A stretch of 64,000 bases of DNA. Source: Latrodectus hesperus. Taxonomy: Eukaryota > Arthropoda > Arachnida > Araneae > Theridiidae. The stretch lies in assembly GCA_037975125.1 (NCBI GenBank), contig CM075858.1, positions 63,555,640 through 63,619,639 of the forward strand, given 5' to 3'. Every line of letters starts with the position of its first letter. The first letter of the stretch is position 1. Below, in pieces: positions 23,776 through 36,070 of this stretch. A program made the translations under genes and the position numbers. The notes under the pieces were generated by a model. It was given only the letters and a program-made list of their open reading frames with translations. It had not been told where the DNA came from and made no database searches.

Positions 23776-25435
23776 GTATTAAAGCAAGAGCTAGAACATC
23801 GGATTGAAATTATAGATTTCGTAAATTTAGTGTTGTTTCCATTTAATTAGAATTCAACAAAATTCACTGTTTATATAGAGAGCTGAAACTGGACTTGATT
23901 TATAAAACAAAACATCTATACAAAGTAAAATTATATAAATTATGGAATAATAGGTGAATAGATTTATATCTTATTGACGACCAATCCTTACCAGAGCGAA
24001 TTTTAATAACAATATAATATTCGACGAAATGCTCAAATTGATTGCAAGATAATTAAAAATTGCAAAGAGGTGTTATTTTAAGCAACTTAAATGATATGAA
24101 AACAAAATTTGTACGTAGTTTAATTTATTCTTCTATGATTTAATCAAATAGTTATTAAAAAATTCCTCTCCCGTGGTTGTGGCCAAATTTAAGCTGTGTG
24201 GTTCACACTACTTCAATTTACGGCTATATGCTGAAGCAACATTTATGTTGGATGGTCAATATATTTCCCACAAGATTTGCTTTATCTTTTCTGTTGAATA
24301 ATTAACGGAAATATTCCAGAACATTGAAATTATTCTACTTTTCAAATTGAGTACTAATTGCGTTGATCCGTTAAAAATGCCTTATGGATTATGAGAAAGA
24401 AATGCATCTTTTTCGGTACTAAATCTACATTTTACTGAATATTATAGCTTTTTATTATATTACTTCTCATCCATAATTGGTTTCATGCATTGTTTTACCG
24501 CTAGACTGAGATGTCAGTAAATTACAGAATAGTGAGAAAAAATCAAACTACTATATAAAGTTCAACTGTTTTTGTTATTTTTCCAAGCATGTTTAATTTT
24601 TCAGCTAAAGCTCTGTACTTCATTTATTTTGTCCAAATTGTATAATTTGAAAAAAAGGGAATAGAAATTTTATACATGATTGTATAAAATTAGAGTTGAT
24701 GTAATGTGGAGAATTTGTTTTATTCCAATATATTTTATAAATTCAAGTAAGTGTTTTCTGGTTTTAATATATCAATGATTGCCGAGAATGTTAAATTATA
24801 TAAAAATGAATTTTAATGCATACGATCAAAAATTTAAAACTTCTATTTGTTAAGATATTCTACACTTCAAAGAAGTAGAAGAAGCTTAACTCAACTGTGC
24901 TTACGTTTGCAAAATGGGTTACCATTTTGATTTTTGAGATTTTAACGAAACAAAAGGTAATTGATTTTAGAATGCTTATCGAATTTCATCTTCATATCTT
25001 TTAGTGTATTTATTCATTCGATGTTTTTGCGTGTGTGCGCAACAGGTTTATTCGATTATATTTTATTGAAGCACATTTGCAAATTCAAATTATAATTTAT
25101 TTCTCGGTGATATGCATTATAGAGTCACAAAAGCAATTTCTAATAACTTACGAAAACTAGTGGGAAAAAAAATAATCACAAAGGTGCTTTCATTTAAGGG
25201 CGAATTCTATTCATTCTTTATGTCAGGAACCAATATAATCCCGTCATTAGTTGGTGGTAATAACTCTCTCACTTTTGCTAATCAATCTTTTATAACAAGG
25301 TTGGGGAGGGTGCTATTCTGGTGGTACGATCCTAACTACTGCATATGATTGCTTCTGCTTGAGACTCATTGGTTGCTATGTATGAAAAAGCGTCGAATTA
25401 AAAGCGGGTTGAGACATTTATTATTATTATTATTT
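23776..25435. other. Intronic AT-rich DNA, nothing recognised
   Basis: No gene found. The patch 24165-24290 is a little GC-richer and may be another decayed retroposon, but I could not align it. The open frame at 25112-25348 has no recognisable features. Confidence 0.45.
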
Positions 25436-26725
25436 TTTTCGTGCCATCTCCTCTCACTTTAAGGGAGGAATTAGAAGAAGAAAAAAAATGGATGAAGGCG
25501 AAATAAAAAACAAATCCTTCTCTTTTTCGCGTGGGGTTGGGGTGCTTCTTTTAATAACAGATAGAGAAAGACTTGTGCACATGAGGGGGATGGGGCGCAC
25601 GAATTTGCACAAACACGTGTCACTAGCACACGGGAAGACAAGGATTCTGGCGCCCGGACGGGATGGGGCGGTAGGGCGTGTTCCATCCTTCGTTAATGAG
25701 TTTTTCTAATCGAAATGCATTTGCATCTCTTAACAAGTTTTCTCTTTTTTTGCTGCTACTACTTCCTCAGACCGTAACGACTTTCTTCTCCATTAAGTAT
25801 TTTGCTTCTCATAAAAACCTTGCATTCGCTTCTTTTTTAACGAATGTTCTTATTAAAAACGATGTAAGGGCGCAGCCTTGGTGTATATATATTTTTTTAA
25901 CTCCCCCACCCCTATCTTTTCATTTTTTTTCATTCTGGATTCAACCATCGTCGTCATTTGGAAAGTTTTTTTTTATTCACTACCCACCCTATTTTTTTAA
26001 CCGGCTGTTTTTCATTACGGCTCGTGTCTGCGTCTTCATTTCGCGCTACCCCCACCACTTTGCACTACCTCCCTCAGCTAGTGGTTTTTTTCTTGCCCCC
26101 TTTTTTTGTCTCTCCTTTCATTTAGAGACGAGGGTAAAGAGAGAAAAAATTAAAAAAAGAGCTTAGTCATTAATGGTTTTTAAAATACAAACATGGTTTT
26201 TTAAGATTTTAAGAGCGTAAAAAAACAAGGGCCGCTTCGCTCTTTGCATTAGAAAGAAGGAGGAAGAAAAAAAAATGTTTTTTTTATTCTTCATCCTTTC
26301 AGTTCTCTATCCACCGAATCTTCTCGTGTCCTGGGGCGGTTTTTTTTTCTACATCTTCATGAGTCGTAGGGGGGCACAGAAGCGGTGTTCTGGGGGGAGA
26401 GCAGTTCTTTTTTTTTATTATTCCATGCTCGCGGGTACGGCTTGGCAATATATTTTAATGAACCTTCTAACCGGTGGATATTAGAAAGCGCTTGATGAGA
26501 ATATTTGAATCTCGCATATTTAAGAGTAAAAAAAAGAAGAAATAAAAACGTGAGTAAAAATAAAAGCCTTTTAACTACGCTCTTTATTTACTTATTCGAG
26601 GGTGGGGGCGACTGAGGGGGTGGGGATATCGCCAAATTCATCGGCTCTATCCATTATTTATGACTGAGGCCCCTGACGATATCGATTCCCCAGGTGCTTT
26701 GAACCATGGACAGCCGGTACGAATC
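25436..26725. promoter_or_regulatory. Intronic GC-rich island 1 (candidate regulatory element)
   Basis: About 1.3 kb of much higher GC than its flanks, with many G and C runs (GTGGGGTTGGGGTG, GAGGGGGATGGGGCG, GGGATGGGGCGGTAGGG), long pyrimidine tracts and unique-looking sequence such as GATATCGATTCCCCAGG near 26680. Open frames such as 25678-26166 are rich in Phe, Ser and Leu from pyrimidine tracts and match no family I know. It lies about 3.3 kb upstream of exon 30018-30081. An enhancer, an alternative promoter or a structural element are all possible. Confidence 0.4.
26600..26625 (+). other. Canonical G-quadruplex motif
   Basis: Four G runs of 3, 5, 5 and 4 bases separated by loops of 1 (T), 7 (CGACTGA) and 1 (T) base, on the sense strand of Groucho. 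It meets the usual G3+ with loops of 1-7 rule. Confidence 0.85.
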
Positions 26726-27680
26726 AGCTCAAAAAGAGCCCTTAACCGGAATAGTGCGATTTCGACTCAATTAAACCAGTCAAAGGCATCTGAATGGTTT
26801 GAAACAAAAAACATACTGGAGTCCTCCTCATCTTGTTCTTTCAAATCCAAGGAAAATTGCAGCTCATGCAAATAGTGCCAGAGAATGCATCGCCGTACAG
26901 TGGCGTAGAATTGATTAGCAATTTTTTTAATAAACTGATTTGTTTGCATAAAAAAAAAACTGTATAATGAATCCCTTGAGCTTTCTGAATTCACTCGAAA
27001 GGGATGCTTGGTATAAGGTTATTGTTTAGATTTAAGTATAGTGTATTCTATTTAAATGGAGTCAACTGTAACACCCCTTGTAATATATATATTCTTAAAT
27101 AAAAAGAATATAGAAAATAATCATTGCAAAATACGAAATATCTTGAGAAGTATAATTGCTTTTGTGGACTACCAAATTCAAGTCACGTAAAATATTCTTT
27201 TTCATGCTGTACCATAAATTAGCGAAATATGACAAGTTGGTAGTTTAATATCACTCACTATTCATATAAATCTGACAGAGAGATTCATGAAATCGAAAAA
27301 TTTTGGTTTGTAATTGAATAGCATCTGTTTTTGGTTTGTAATTGAATCGCGACAATTCTCATGGTCACTTAGGGTTTCTTTCTAAGTTTGCTCTAGAAAT
27401 CGTTGAAAATATTCCATTTTGTCAATTTAATGTGACATTAACATACAAGTTTTGATTTTATATTTTCTAGTTTCTGAAAATTTATCTAAAACACCATACG
27501 AGATAAAATTTCATTTTTAAATTTTGAAAAGAAAAACTATATTTTCTGTTTTAGAAAAAAAACCAAAATAAGTAACAAACTTAATTTTATTTCGTTGATT
27601 GTGACAATCATTGTCTTGAACTGGTTGCTGAATAGTTAAAGATATAGATTTTAATATAAATCAATATAATTCTTTTAAAC
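26726..27680. other. Intronic DNA, nothing recognised
   Basis: The GC content falls off to AT-rich intron. ATTTTGGTTTGTAATTGAATAGC / TTTTTGGTTTGTAATTGAATCGC near 27300-27350 is a short direct duplication. Confidence 0.5.
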
Positions 27681-27684
27681 CAAT

Positions 27685-27880
27685 GAAAAATTTCCCACTG
27701 CATTGCTTTCGAAGCAGTGGTTTTTAATTCAACAACTTATGAATTCGATTCCCAACTCGAACGTGTATGCTTGTAATGGTTCGGAGAATTTATTTTAAAC
27801 TATGCTCCTGACAGAATTTCTCTCGTGAGCAAAGAGTAATTATTGAGTGATGCACAAATGAATCAAAATTGAAACAAAGA
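27685..27880 (+). mobile_element. Old copy of SINE family B
   Basis: A head relic CTTTCGAAGCAGTGG...TTCAACAACTTATGAATTCGATTCCC is followed by the family body TATTTTAAACTATGCTCCTG, TTTCTCTCGTGAGCAAAGAG and an ATGCACAAATGAATC tail, in the same order as the 42.5-kb copy. Confidence 0.6.
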
Positions 27881-29134
27881 ATTTTCTTAAAATATTTTTT
27901 AAATGAAACATAAATAACTGGTGCAACTTTAAAAACCACATGTAATAACAATCCAAGAATTTATTAAGCATATATATAAGTTAATAATTTTCACCCTACA
28001 GCTCAGTTTAAAAGACCAAAAATATATACACGGGAAACCTGTTATTAAAGTACTGTTGTTTGGTTGTTGGTACTAAATTTGATGTTTTTTGTTTATAAGA
28101 TAGCAATAACTATCTTGCTTGTGTGTGTGTGAGATAGTTGTCAGTTTTTTTTATGTAGCTTCAGGTATCTTTTACATAGATTTTGAATAAATATATTTCA
28201 AGATTTGTATAAGTCTACAAAATACCAATCTGTATATTATTGAATTAAGAAATTACTGAAATTTTTAGAACAATGAACAATCATTTTTTTGCGATGATCA
28301 GTATACAAATTAGTAGAAATATCAAATAATGTAAAAGTCCTACTTTTATTTAATGATATTACTTGTAAACCATCAAACCTCTCTCTTTATTTGTCATAGA
28401 TTCAAAAGATTTTGAACAAATACACAATTTTGTTTCTTATGGAAATTTCAAATGTTTTTTTTTATATTATTAAAGTGTGTATAGATATATGCATGCAAAT
28501 ATACACAAATGCTGTAGGTATTAAAGTTAGGATTGTGCTGTAACTTTATTATTTATCATAATTTCCTATTATACAAACTGTATACACCTTCAGTGTGCAT
28601 GAGACACTTGCAATAAAAATATTATAAATCCTTTACTCTTTGTAAAATATTTCTTTAATATCATCATAAACATCAAAAATATTTCTGTATTTTCCTTATA
28701 CTTTTGTACTTAATATTACGTTCATATATGTATAGACCAAAGTGCTTAAAATTTTCATCGTTCAGTATTCTGTTGCTATTAAGATTTATTGTCGCAATTA
28801 TATTTTCCCCGCACTTTTCTTCAAAAGATACGAATTCTTGTCTAATCTCCATCGCCTTATAGAAGTTAATTTCAACTCATATAAAACTATTTATCAAAAT
28901 CCAAATAACTATATTATTGGTATCGAAAATTCTGTTATTTAAAAAATTTATTAAATCATCACATACATTATAAAATTGTCTGTAAAAGTTTTAGTATTTT
29001 TAAAGTAATAGTATTTATATAAATTAAGTCAATAATATGTGTAACATTCCTAAATAATAAAAAAATATTTTTCACATATAATCTTGTAATTTTATGATTT
29101 ATATTTCCTGAAATTTAAACTTTTCGAAATATAC

Positions 29135-29138
<4 letters not shown>
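27881..29138. other. Intronic AT-rich DNA, nothing recognised
   Basis: A short TG run lies near 28120. No coding or RNA feature seen. Confidence 0.5.

Positions 29139-29224
<86 letters not shown>
29139..29224. repeat. (AT)n microsatellite
   Basis: Uninterrupted AT dinucleotides. Confidence 0.97.
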
Positions 29225-29227
<3 letters not shown>

Positions 29228-30017
29228 GCACCAATAGTATGAATCCGCTTTCCCAAGTTTAACCTAACTCAAACCTATAATTCACATTATGTATATTGTA
29301 TCAAGTCTTTGATTAACATATTAACCAAACGCAGCTGTCAAATTAAGCTTTATTCCAATAATGGCGACAGAAGCTAGTTGTCTAGCTTAAACGTAATATC
29401 ACATCTTCATTCTATACGCAAAATACATTTGTTCGAGTAATTGCAACAATTTATAAGCGCCTTTTAGTAGATACTTTGCAATGTTATGATTTATTAGTTT
29501 ATCAGTGCTAATTTATTAGATGTCCATATTTAATTCTTGCAGTGTTTCTAATGGATTAAATTTAACTTTGTTTCATTTACACAGATAATAGTAAATTATA
29601 AATATGAATTTCTCTCTCTCAACAGAAGAATATTAAGTAAATGTTTTTAAACCCTCAAAGAAAAGCAATTTCAGTTCTACATTTTTCTTTATTATTTTAC
29701 TTTCTTATTTTTTCATTCACTTGACATCAATTAATTTTGAAACTTCTATCAAAATTTGATACTAATATCAAATCAGAATAATAATGCAGTGAAGCAAGAT
29801 AAGAATAGTGTTTGCAAAGAAAGATACACTTTTTCAACAAATAATTTTTTTAGATATTTAATTATTATATTATGTATATATAAATGTATTAATTTTTTAA
29901 ACATTATTACAAAATAGTTGGTAAGAAGTTTAAAATGGCACATTGTTACATAAATTATATGATGTTATTTTACTCCTAGGTTTCTCAAATGTAAATTTTG
30001 CTTTTCTTTACTTTTAG

Positions 30018-30081
30018 CCTGAAATTAGAGTGTGAAAAATTAGCAAGTGAGAAAACCGAAATGCAGAGGCATTACGTCATG
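30018..30081 (+). CDS. gro: Groucho/TLE co-repressor, second Q-domain exon
   Basis: The first base completes the serine codon split at 9979. The exon then reads [20 protein letters not shown] plus M, a nearly invariant stretch of the Groucho/TLE Q domain and part of its first amphipathic helix. The acceptor is CTTTACTTTTAG/CC; the donor is GTCATG/GTAAGA. At 64 nt it returns the frame to phase 0 at its 3' end, matching the phase 0 start of the next exon. The ~20-kb gap to the previous exon is intron with no other supported Q-domain exon. It is too short to show up as a long open frame and was found from the protein motif. Confidence 0.95.
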
Positions 30082-30140
30082 GTAAGAAATGAATTGCTAA
30101 CAATTTATTTTTTGCACATATGTATTTGTACAATCACCTA

Positions 30141-30162
30141 ATATATATATATATATATATAT
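30141..30162. repeat. Short (AT)n microsatellite
   Basis: About 11 AT repeats just inside the intron after the 30018-30081 exon. Confidence 0.9.
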
Positions 30163-30654
30163 TTGTTAGTCAAAATACTGTTTTGATTTTGCTTGATAAA
30201 TTCACTCTGTCTTCAAAACAAACTTATCTTAAGAAAAACGAATCCATATATATTAAGATTTCTAATAAGAGAATCTAAAGAGAAGCTATATCTTCGATTT
30301 TAAATAAAAGTCATATATTCTTACTTCGCAATTTTTCAGTTAGGTTTCTGAGTGACATTGTATAATGTGAAAGTTAAACATTAAACCTTAAATAGGTGTC
30401 TAAATTAAGTTCTTAAGTGAAGCATTAATAAGTTATAAAATTGAAGAACAATAAATTTCTTGTTATTATACTTTTTAAACCTTATTCAAGTAAATAAAAA
30501 AATTGATAATTTAAGCTTCTAGTAAATGTAATAATTATCGTATTGATAATGTGGTATTATGCATCTGAGTAAAATAATAAGAAATGAACCAGCATTGAAT
30601 TGGTTATACGAAATTGAAGTTCAGAAAGTAAAAATATATTATAAAATTACTGTG

Positions 30655-30722
30655 AATTTTCATTCAATTTCAGATTATTCATTCAATTCCAGAGTAAGTT
30701 CATTCAATTTCAGAATAAAATA
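30655..30722. repeat. Short tandem repeat, ~16-20-bp unit, three copies
   Basis: TTCATTCAATT(T/C)CAGA occurs three times with short spacers. Confidence 0.8.
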
Positions 30723-32100
30723 AATTTTTTAAATTCAGAATATGGATCAATGAGAAAAATGTTTGAAATATCTTTTTTATATAAATGATAGAATTATTTT
30801 AATCCAGCATATAAGTTGTTATATATTATTTATGAATTAAAAAAAAAGGCTTGAAAAGTTTATCTTTTTTTAAAAACCATCTTCAGAAACAACAAAATAA
30901 CTTTATTTAAATAACTAAATTTTCATAAAACTATAAATTACAACAATAACTAAATTTTCAGAATAACTTTACTCAATGAAGAACGAATATACTAAGAACG
31001 AATATAAATTTGAATAACAAATATTGCATGTTATTGCTATACAACATCTGTAATAGCAGGCAGCTGTAACGTAGAATTTTCTGGAAAAAGTGTTACTATA
31101 AATAACTCGCTTGTTTCATGTATGTATTAATAATTGACACCATGTAGCAGAAACAACTTTTATATGTCAGAATTTTTGATAAATTGTTATGTATAGTTTT
31201 TTTTTAATAAAGACCATAAGTCTCTAAATATTTTTTGTATTGTTGGCTGCTTGAATTTATTGTTAATATACCTCAGCCATTTGTAGATATACATTACGTG
31301 TAGTCACACAAATAAAACAATGAGCAATTTACCAGGAAGTGAAATTGTTCTTTTTTCCCCCACCAAGGATTTCTTAAATATTATGATTGATGTAAGATCA
31401 TTTCTTTATAATTTTTTCTCGATATTTTATTATTAATTTGCAAGAGAAATGAAATTGTATCATTATTGAAAATTAAAGCAAAATGCATAGCAGTGTTTTT
31501 ACAAATTTTTTTGGATCAAACGAAAAATTAGTGAGAGAAATAGTAATATGTTTAATAAAAAATAGAGAAATGTGAAAATTTCTATAATTTCTTTTAAGAT
31601 GATAAGGTTTAAACTTTCATTCAAGAAGTATTTATGTCTTTGTTTGCAAAATTAGAAAATGCTTTTGAATAATGAGCTATTGTTGTTATACACAGTGGTA
31701 TTCAATTAGATTTGAGCTTTTAAAAATTTTTGTGTAATATCCATGGCATTTTGATTTATGGAAGATTTTTTTTCACAAGTATTAGACGACATTCACTTGA
31801 AAAAATTGAAAAATTTCTCATCTCGACATATATGCATGCAAAAAGGAAAAATCCGTTCTTTATTTTTCAACAATTTTTTGGGCCAGTCTTTGGATCTTCC
31901 ACTACGAAAAATGCAGTGCTTGTACTACAAAATGATAAAACTTTGAAAATGCATTTTTTACAGTTCTCAATCATATTAGAAATAATCTTATGATTGAAAT
32001 GTATTATTAAGTACTGATTTAACAAATTCTTAATAAATAATTGAACTCTTGTAGGCAATTGTCCAAATGTTTGTTTTACTGATATTGATGTATTTACTAT
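30723..32100. other. Intronic AT-rich DNA, nothing recognised
   Basis: Part of the 3.9-kb Groucho intron. The overlapping open frames at 31730-31993, 31758-31946 and 31867-32058 on both strands lack recognisable features. Confidence 0.5.
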
Positions 32101-32103
32101 TTG

Positions 32104-32400
32104 CTAACAGATCTCGTGAAATGAAATTTGAAAATGGTGGAAATTTTGGATCCATTGACGTTAATATTTAATTTGTTACTAACAGATTTTCAGTGATTTT
32201 ATCGCCTAGAAGTTAATTAGATTTATGTCCATGTCTCCACTAATAGCTTACAGATTTCATCAGATATTTAGTTCAAATGTTGGAGCTATTAATGTTGATT
32301 TTTTTAAGTTATTGCTTACAGATCTCATAAGGCTTAAGATTTAGATAATGAAACAAATGATGTTGATTTAAGAACTCATCCTAGTTCTCAATTTTGATGC
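32104..32400. repeat. Decayed ~72-bp tandem repeat, four copies
   Basis: A unit beginning (T/C)(T/A)ACAGAT(C/T)T(C/T) recurs near 32106, 32178, 32246 and 32323. In three units it is followed by GTTAATATTTAA / GTTGATTTTTTTAA / GTTGATTTAAG near the end. Sequence identity between copies is modest. Confidence 0.5.
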
Positions 32401-33980
32401 ATTTTTCTTAACATTCATTTTTTTATATTAATTAGTAGTTCCGTAGGGTTTGCAATTGTGAAAAGCCAAAATTTTCCAACTCATTACGTATATGAAAGGT
32501 ATGGTCAACATAAAACTGTGTTTTATATTATAAGTACATAATAGGGATATTTTAATGTACTGATGCTATATTACGTATAAGTATTTCGAATAAAATGAAA
32601 TTTTAGAAAATAAGTAAAGTAGAGTATAAATCCAATAATTTTTATATTAATTTTAATGACTGTTTTTGTAAATTGTTATATAAAATATTTATTTAAAAAA
32701 TAAGAAAAATATTCTAATGTGTCTATATTTAGAAATCAACTTGCCATTTTTCATATATAACAAAATTTTTAAGTTGATATCAACTTGTAACAATCAATAA
32801 ATTTTTATTGTTAGCAAAACACATTAAATATAGTTTTAAAATTTTAAGGAAAATTAAACTCTAAAATAATACATTTTATGCTCCTATCATTTCTTAAAAA
32901 AAATTAGATAGTTTCCGTTAAACAGATCATATATATAAAATCTAAATCAAATAAAATTATAAATATTTTACAGTTTTTGTAGCTTATAAATCCTTGTAAA
33001 TAAAGATTATTGAAGAAAATAAGATCAACATATTTCTTGAATTTAAAATGTACTAAATTTAAACAATTTATCTTTATATTTCCCTTTTAATGTTAGTAAA
33101 AAAACTCAAATGAAAATAATTTTTCTTTGAAGAAAAATGAAATTTAAAATATATATTTTTCCCAAGATATTGTCACTTACCGCAAAATATCTACGGTAAA
33201 TTTCATGAGCTATTTGTTATATTGTTGAAAATGAAATATATAAAATGTTTAAACATTATTTTCAAAGTAAAGATTTTTTTAAAAAGTCAATATGCAAAGT
33301 ATTGAAGTTAATATGCTTAAGTTATTTATTTATTTATCTCTTTGTTTCTTAGTATTCTAAATGATAAGATTTAATTTTAACCTTTAAAAAAGGTAAATCG
33401 TGGAAAACAAATGTCATTTCTTATTTCACAGTTTATATGGAAACTGTTTAACTACGATTTTCATTTAAAAACACATAAATATTTCAGCAATTTTGATTTA
33501 AGAAACAACATGCTATATATACAAATACTTAAACAAATGTTTTTAATTTTTATTCAAATAAATATTTCAATTATTAAATTTACATTGAATTCGAAATTAA
33601 ACATGGCAATGAAGAATAGCGAAAATATTTTAATGTAACAGACAAACACTTTATTTCTGCTATTGAATTTCTTATGTTAATACTTACTTAATGATATAAT
33701 TAGCTTAGATCTCGCAATTTTGTTGAAACTTTAATTTACAAATTTTGTTTTGTAATGCTATTTAAATTTCTTGTACGTGTATAAAATCAGATAAAATATT
33801 GTACAAAAGGAGAAATATGTTGAGTTTAAAGGAGCATGCTTGAGTTTAAAAATTTTGAAATGTGTTAATACTAATTTTAAATTTTTGTATTTCTGTTAAT
33901 AACATAAAATGATATAGATTTAAGATAAATTGTATATTATTTGGGAGTATTTCAAATAAATACAATTTTTCTCTTTTCAG
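32401..33980. other. Intronic AT-rich DNA up to the next exon
   Basis: No gene or element seen. It ends in the polypyrimidine tract and CTCTTTTCAG acceptor of exon 33981-34025. Confidence 0.55.
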
Positions 33981-34025
33981 TATTATGAAATGTCATACGG
34001 CTTAAATGTTGAAATGCATAAACAG
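33981..34025 (+). CDS. gro: Groucho/TLE co-repressor, third Q-domain exon
   Basis: A 45-nt exon in phase 0 reading YYEMSYGLNVEMHKQ, one of the most conserved strings of Groucho/TLE/AES proteins. The acceptor is TTTTTCTCTTTTCAG; the donor is AAACAG/GTAAGA. It joins in frame to the preceding exon (...HYVM + YYEM...). In family members the next residues are an EIAKRLN / EIVKRL-type helix; I searched by eye to the end of the window and found none, so the next exon is more than 29.9 kb downstream. The open frame past the donor (to 34175) is intron read-through. Confidence 0.95.
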
Positions 34026-35395
34026 GTAAGAATTTCTGCAATTCTTAAAGCAGTTCTTGAAGCAAATTTTTCTTTATTTATTAATATTTTTTATTCACAT
34101 TATTTATTTTATAAAAAAATTAACGGAATTATTGTCAATTTAAATCATTGGAATACTTATGTTAGTTTGCATTAGTGTATTAAAAATTAAAAAGCAAACT
34201 CATATGAATGAAATATATTCTTAGAGTTTTAATCAGAGGCAATGGATTATCATATTTTTTTCTATTTTTTCTGTTGTTTTTATTCTATTGTTATTTTTGC
34301 TTATATAATTTCTTATTATATATTGTGAATAATTTACTTGTTGTAGCTTGCGAAAATTTCTTAAAGGTTAATGCGACTCTTCATAATTTTTCTTATTCCT
34401 CTGGCGTAAGTAAAGGACTTGTATTAATATATTAAATTGGAAAAGTAGCCATACATATAATATTTTTTTAAGTTTTAGTCCGCGATTGAAATTTAGTCAT
34501 TGATTTCTCATACTATTTGTAATCCTATTATTCTTATTATTGTTTATTAGTTTCTAAGATAGTTCGAAGTGGTTTTTTGCAGATAGATTTCTTAAATATA
34601 ATATAAAAAATTTAATTGAAGGCTATCGAAACTTTTTGAATGATAATAGTTGTTTCATAAAAAATAATTGTAGACCACTGGTTTAAGCAATGGATTATTT
34701 ATTAAAAGGGAAGAATTGACTTACATGAAAATAAGGTTCTTAAATTTTGAGTCCAAGGTATTTTCTTTTCATATATTTTGTCTCCTATTGTTTGTATTGT
34801 TTACTATTTTTCCAATATTTTGCAGACATACAGAAAATATTTTCTTGTTCCAAAATTGTTAGAATTTTTAAAAAATTTTAAAGATGGATATTTAGTATAA
34901 ACCAAATAATTTTGTTTTTTATTATGTGAAAAATTAAATTTATTTATTAATGAATATACGAAATCACGCGAATATAAATAAGTAAAAACGTTTTTCAAAT
35001 CTCATCAATTTTAAATTTAAGAACTATATAATGATGTTGGAGAAAGTTTCTAAATTCATTTTTGAGTGGTTTGAAAAATTTAATGGCATTACTTAAGACT
35101 GAATAAAATGAATCATATTTTAAACTATTAAATGTTGTTACTTCTTTCCATTTAAGGTAGTTTTGTCGTTTTAGAGTGCAATACTTGTGGCTTATTTAAA
35201 CAATACCCAGTTAATTGTAATTATTATATTGTAGTTAATTGTAATATTATATTGTATACCATTATTATTAAATATAATTGTCTAACGTAAATGTTATTTT
35301 TTTTAACTTATTGCTCCTATTGCCAAAACATGAGAAAATAAAGCTATATTTATAAAGTACTTGTTAAATGCTTCCACCATTTTAACAAACTGCAA
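34026..35395. other. Start of the >29.9-kb third intron, nothing recognised
   Basis: AT-rich with T-rich open frames (34208-34435 plus, 34804-34998 minus) that have no family features. Confidence 0.55.
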
Positions 35396-36070
35396 AAAGA
35401 ACCATGCATGTTTCGAAAAAGACCGCCGTCTTTCTATCGAGTTGAGTTGTTAATTGCGAACCTCATTCCGTGGGTAAACCGATTTTCCCGAAGCAGCGTG
35501 TCAACATTTCGTTTACTGATTTTTAATCGTCGACTTTTGTAAACGGCAAGCAGTTTGAGGGTGGGGGCAGAAAATAAGGAAACGGGGGTGGGGCGTTGGA
35601 TAGAATCTTTCTTAAAGCCCGGGAAAAGATGGCGAGAGAGGGAAAAGTGCTAACCTTTTAACTGAATTAACACAGCCTTCGGCGGCGGCATCCAAAACCT
35701 CGCATTTTCCAATAATAAAAACGAATATTTGAGAAGTCTTATTTTATGAGATTTATTTTATTTTGTTCTTTTCTCTTTGAGAGAGGTGCACTGGGGTGTG
35801 GAACTGGTGGGGGTGGACGATGGGAAAGGGTAGGATCCGTTATTTGCATTGAGTGTCTCAATCTCTTTAAGTCGTCGCATAGGGCGTTCGTTATTTTAAG
35901 TCGGGCAACCGTCCTCCTTGTTCGGATCCCGGTGTTTGTGCAGGGGCTACGACTGCCTAAGTGAAGCTGGGTAACGCCGTGGGGCTACATCCCTGGGAAA
36001 ACTCAAAATTTTTTTTCTCAACATAAAAAGTGACTCGAGAGGGAAGCTCTAATCCTTACCACCATTAATG
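35396..36070. promoter_or_regulatory. Intronic GC-rich island 2
   Basis: A sharp rise in GC and CpG (CTTCGGCGGCGGCATCC near 35677) with the run pattern GGGTGGGGG at 35559-35567 and GGGGGTGGGG at 35584-35593, as in island 1. Later come CTGGTGGGGGTGGACG near 35802 and GTTCGGATCCCGG near 35919. No exon supported: the open frame at 35746-35964 matches no family. Confidence 0.4.

Noticed and set aside
25678..26166. 162-codon open frame, the longest in the window
   Set aside because: Rich in Phe/Ser/Leu/Pro because of pyrimidine tracts in GC island 1; no domain, no conserved motif, no splice context.
34026..34175. Read-through of exon 33981-34025 as longer coding sequence
   Set aside because: After HKQ the sequence has a consensus GTAAG donor and the frame no longer resembles the Q domain.
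35746..35964. Exon in GC island 2
   Set aside because: The frame is short and Gly/Arg-rich from G runs, without a matching acceptor/donor pair or known protein similarity.
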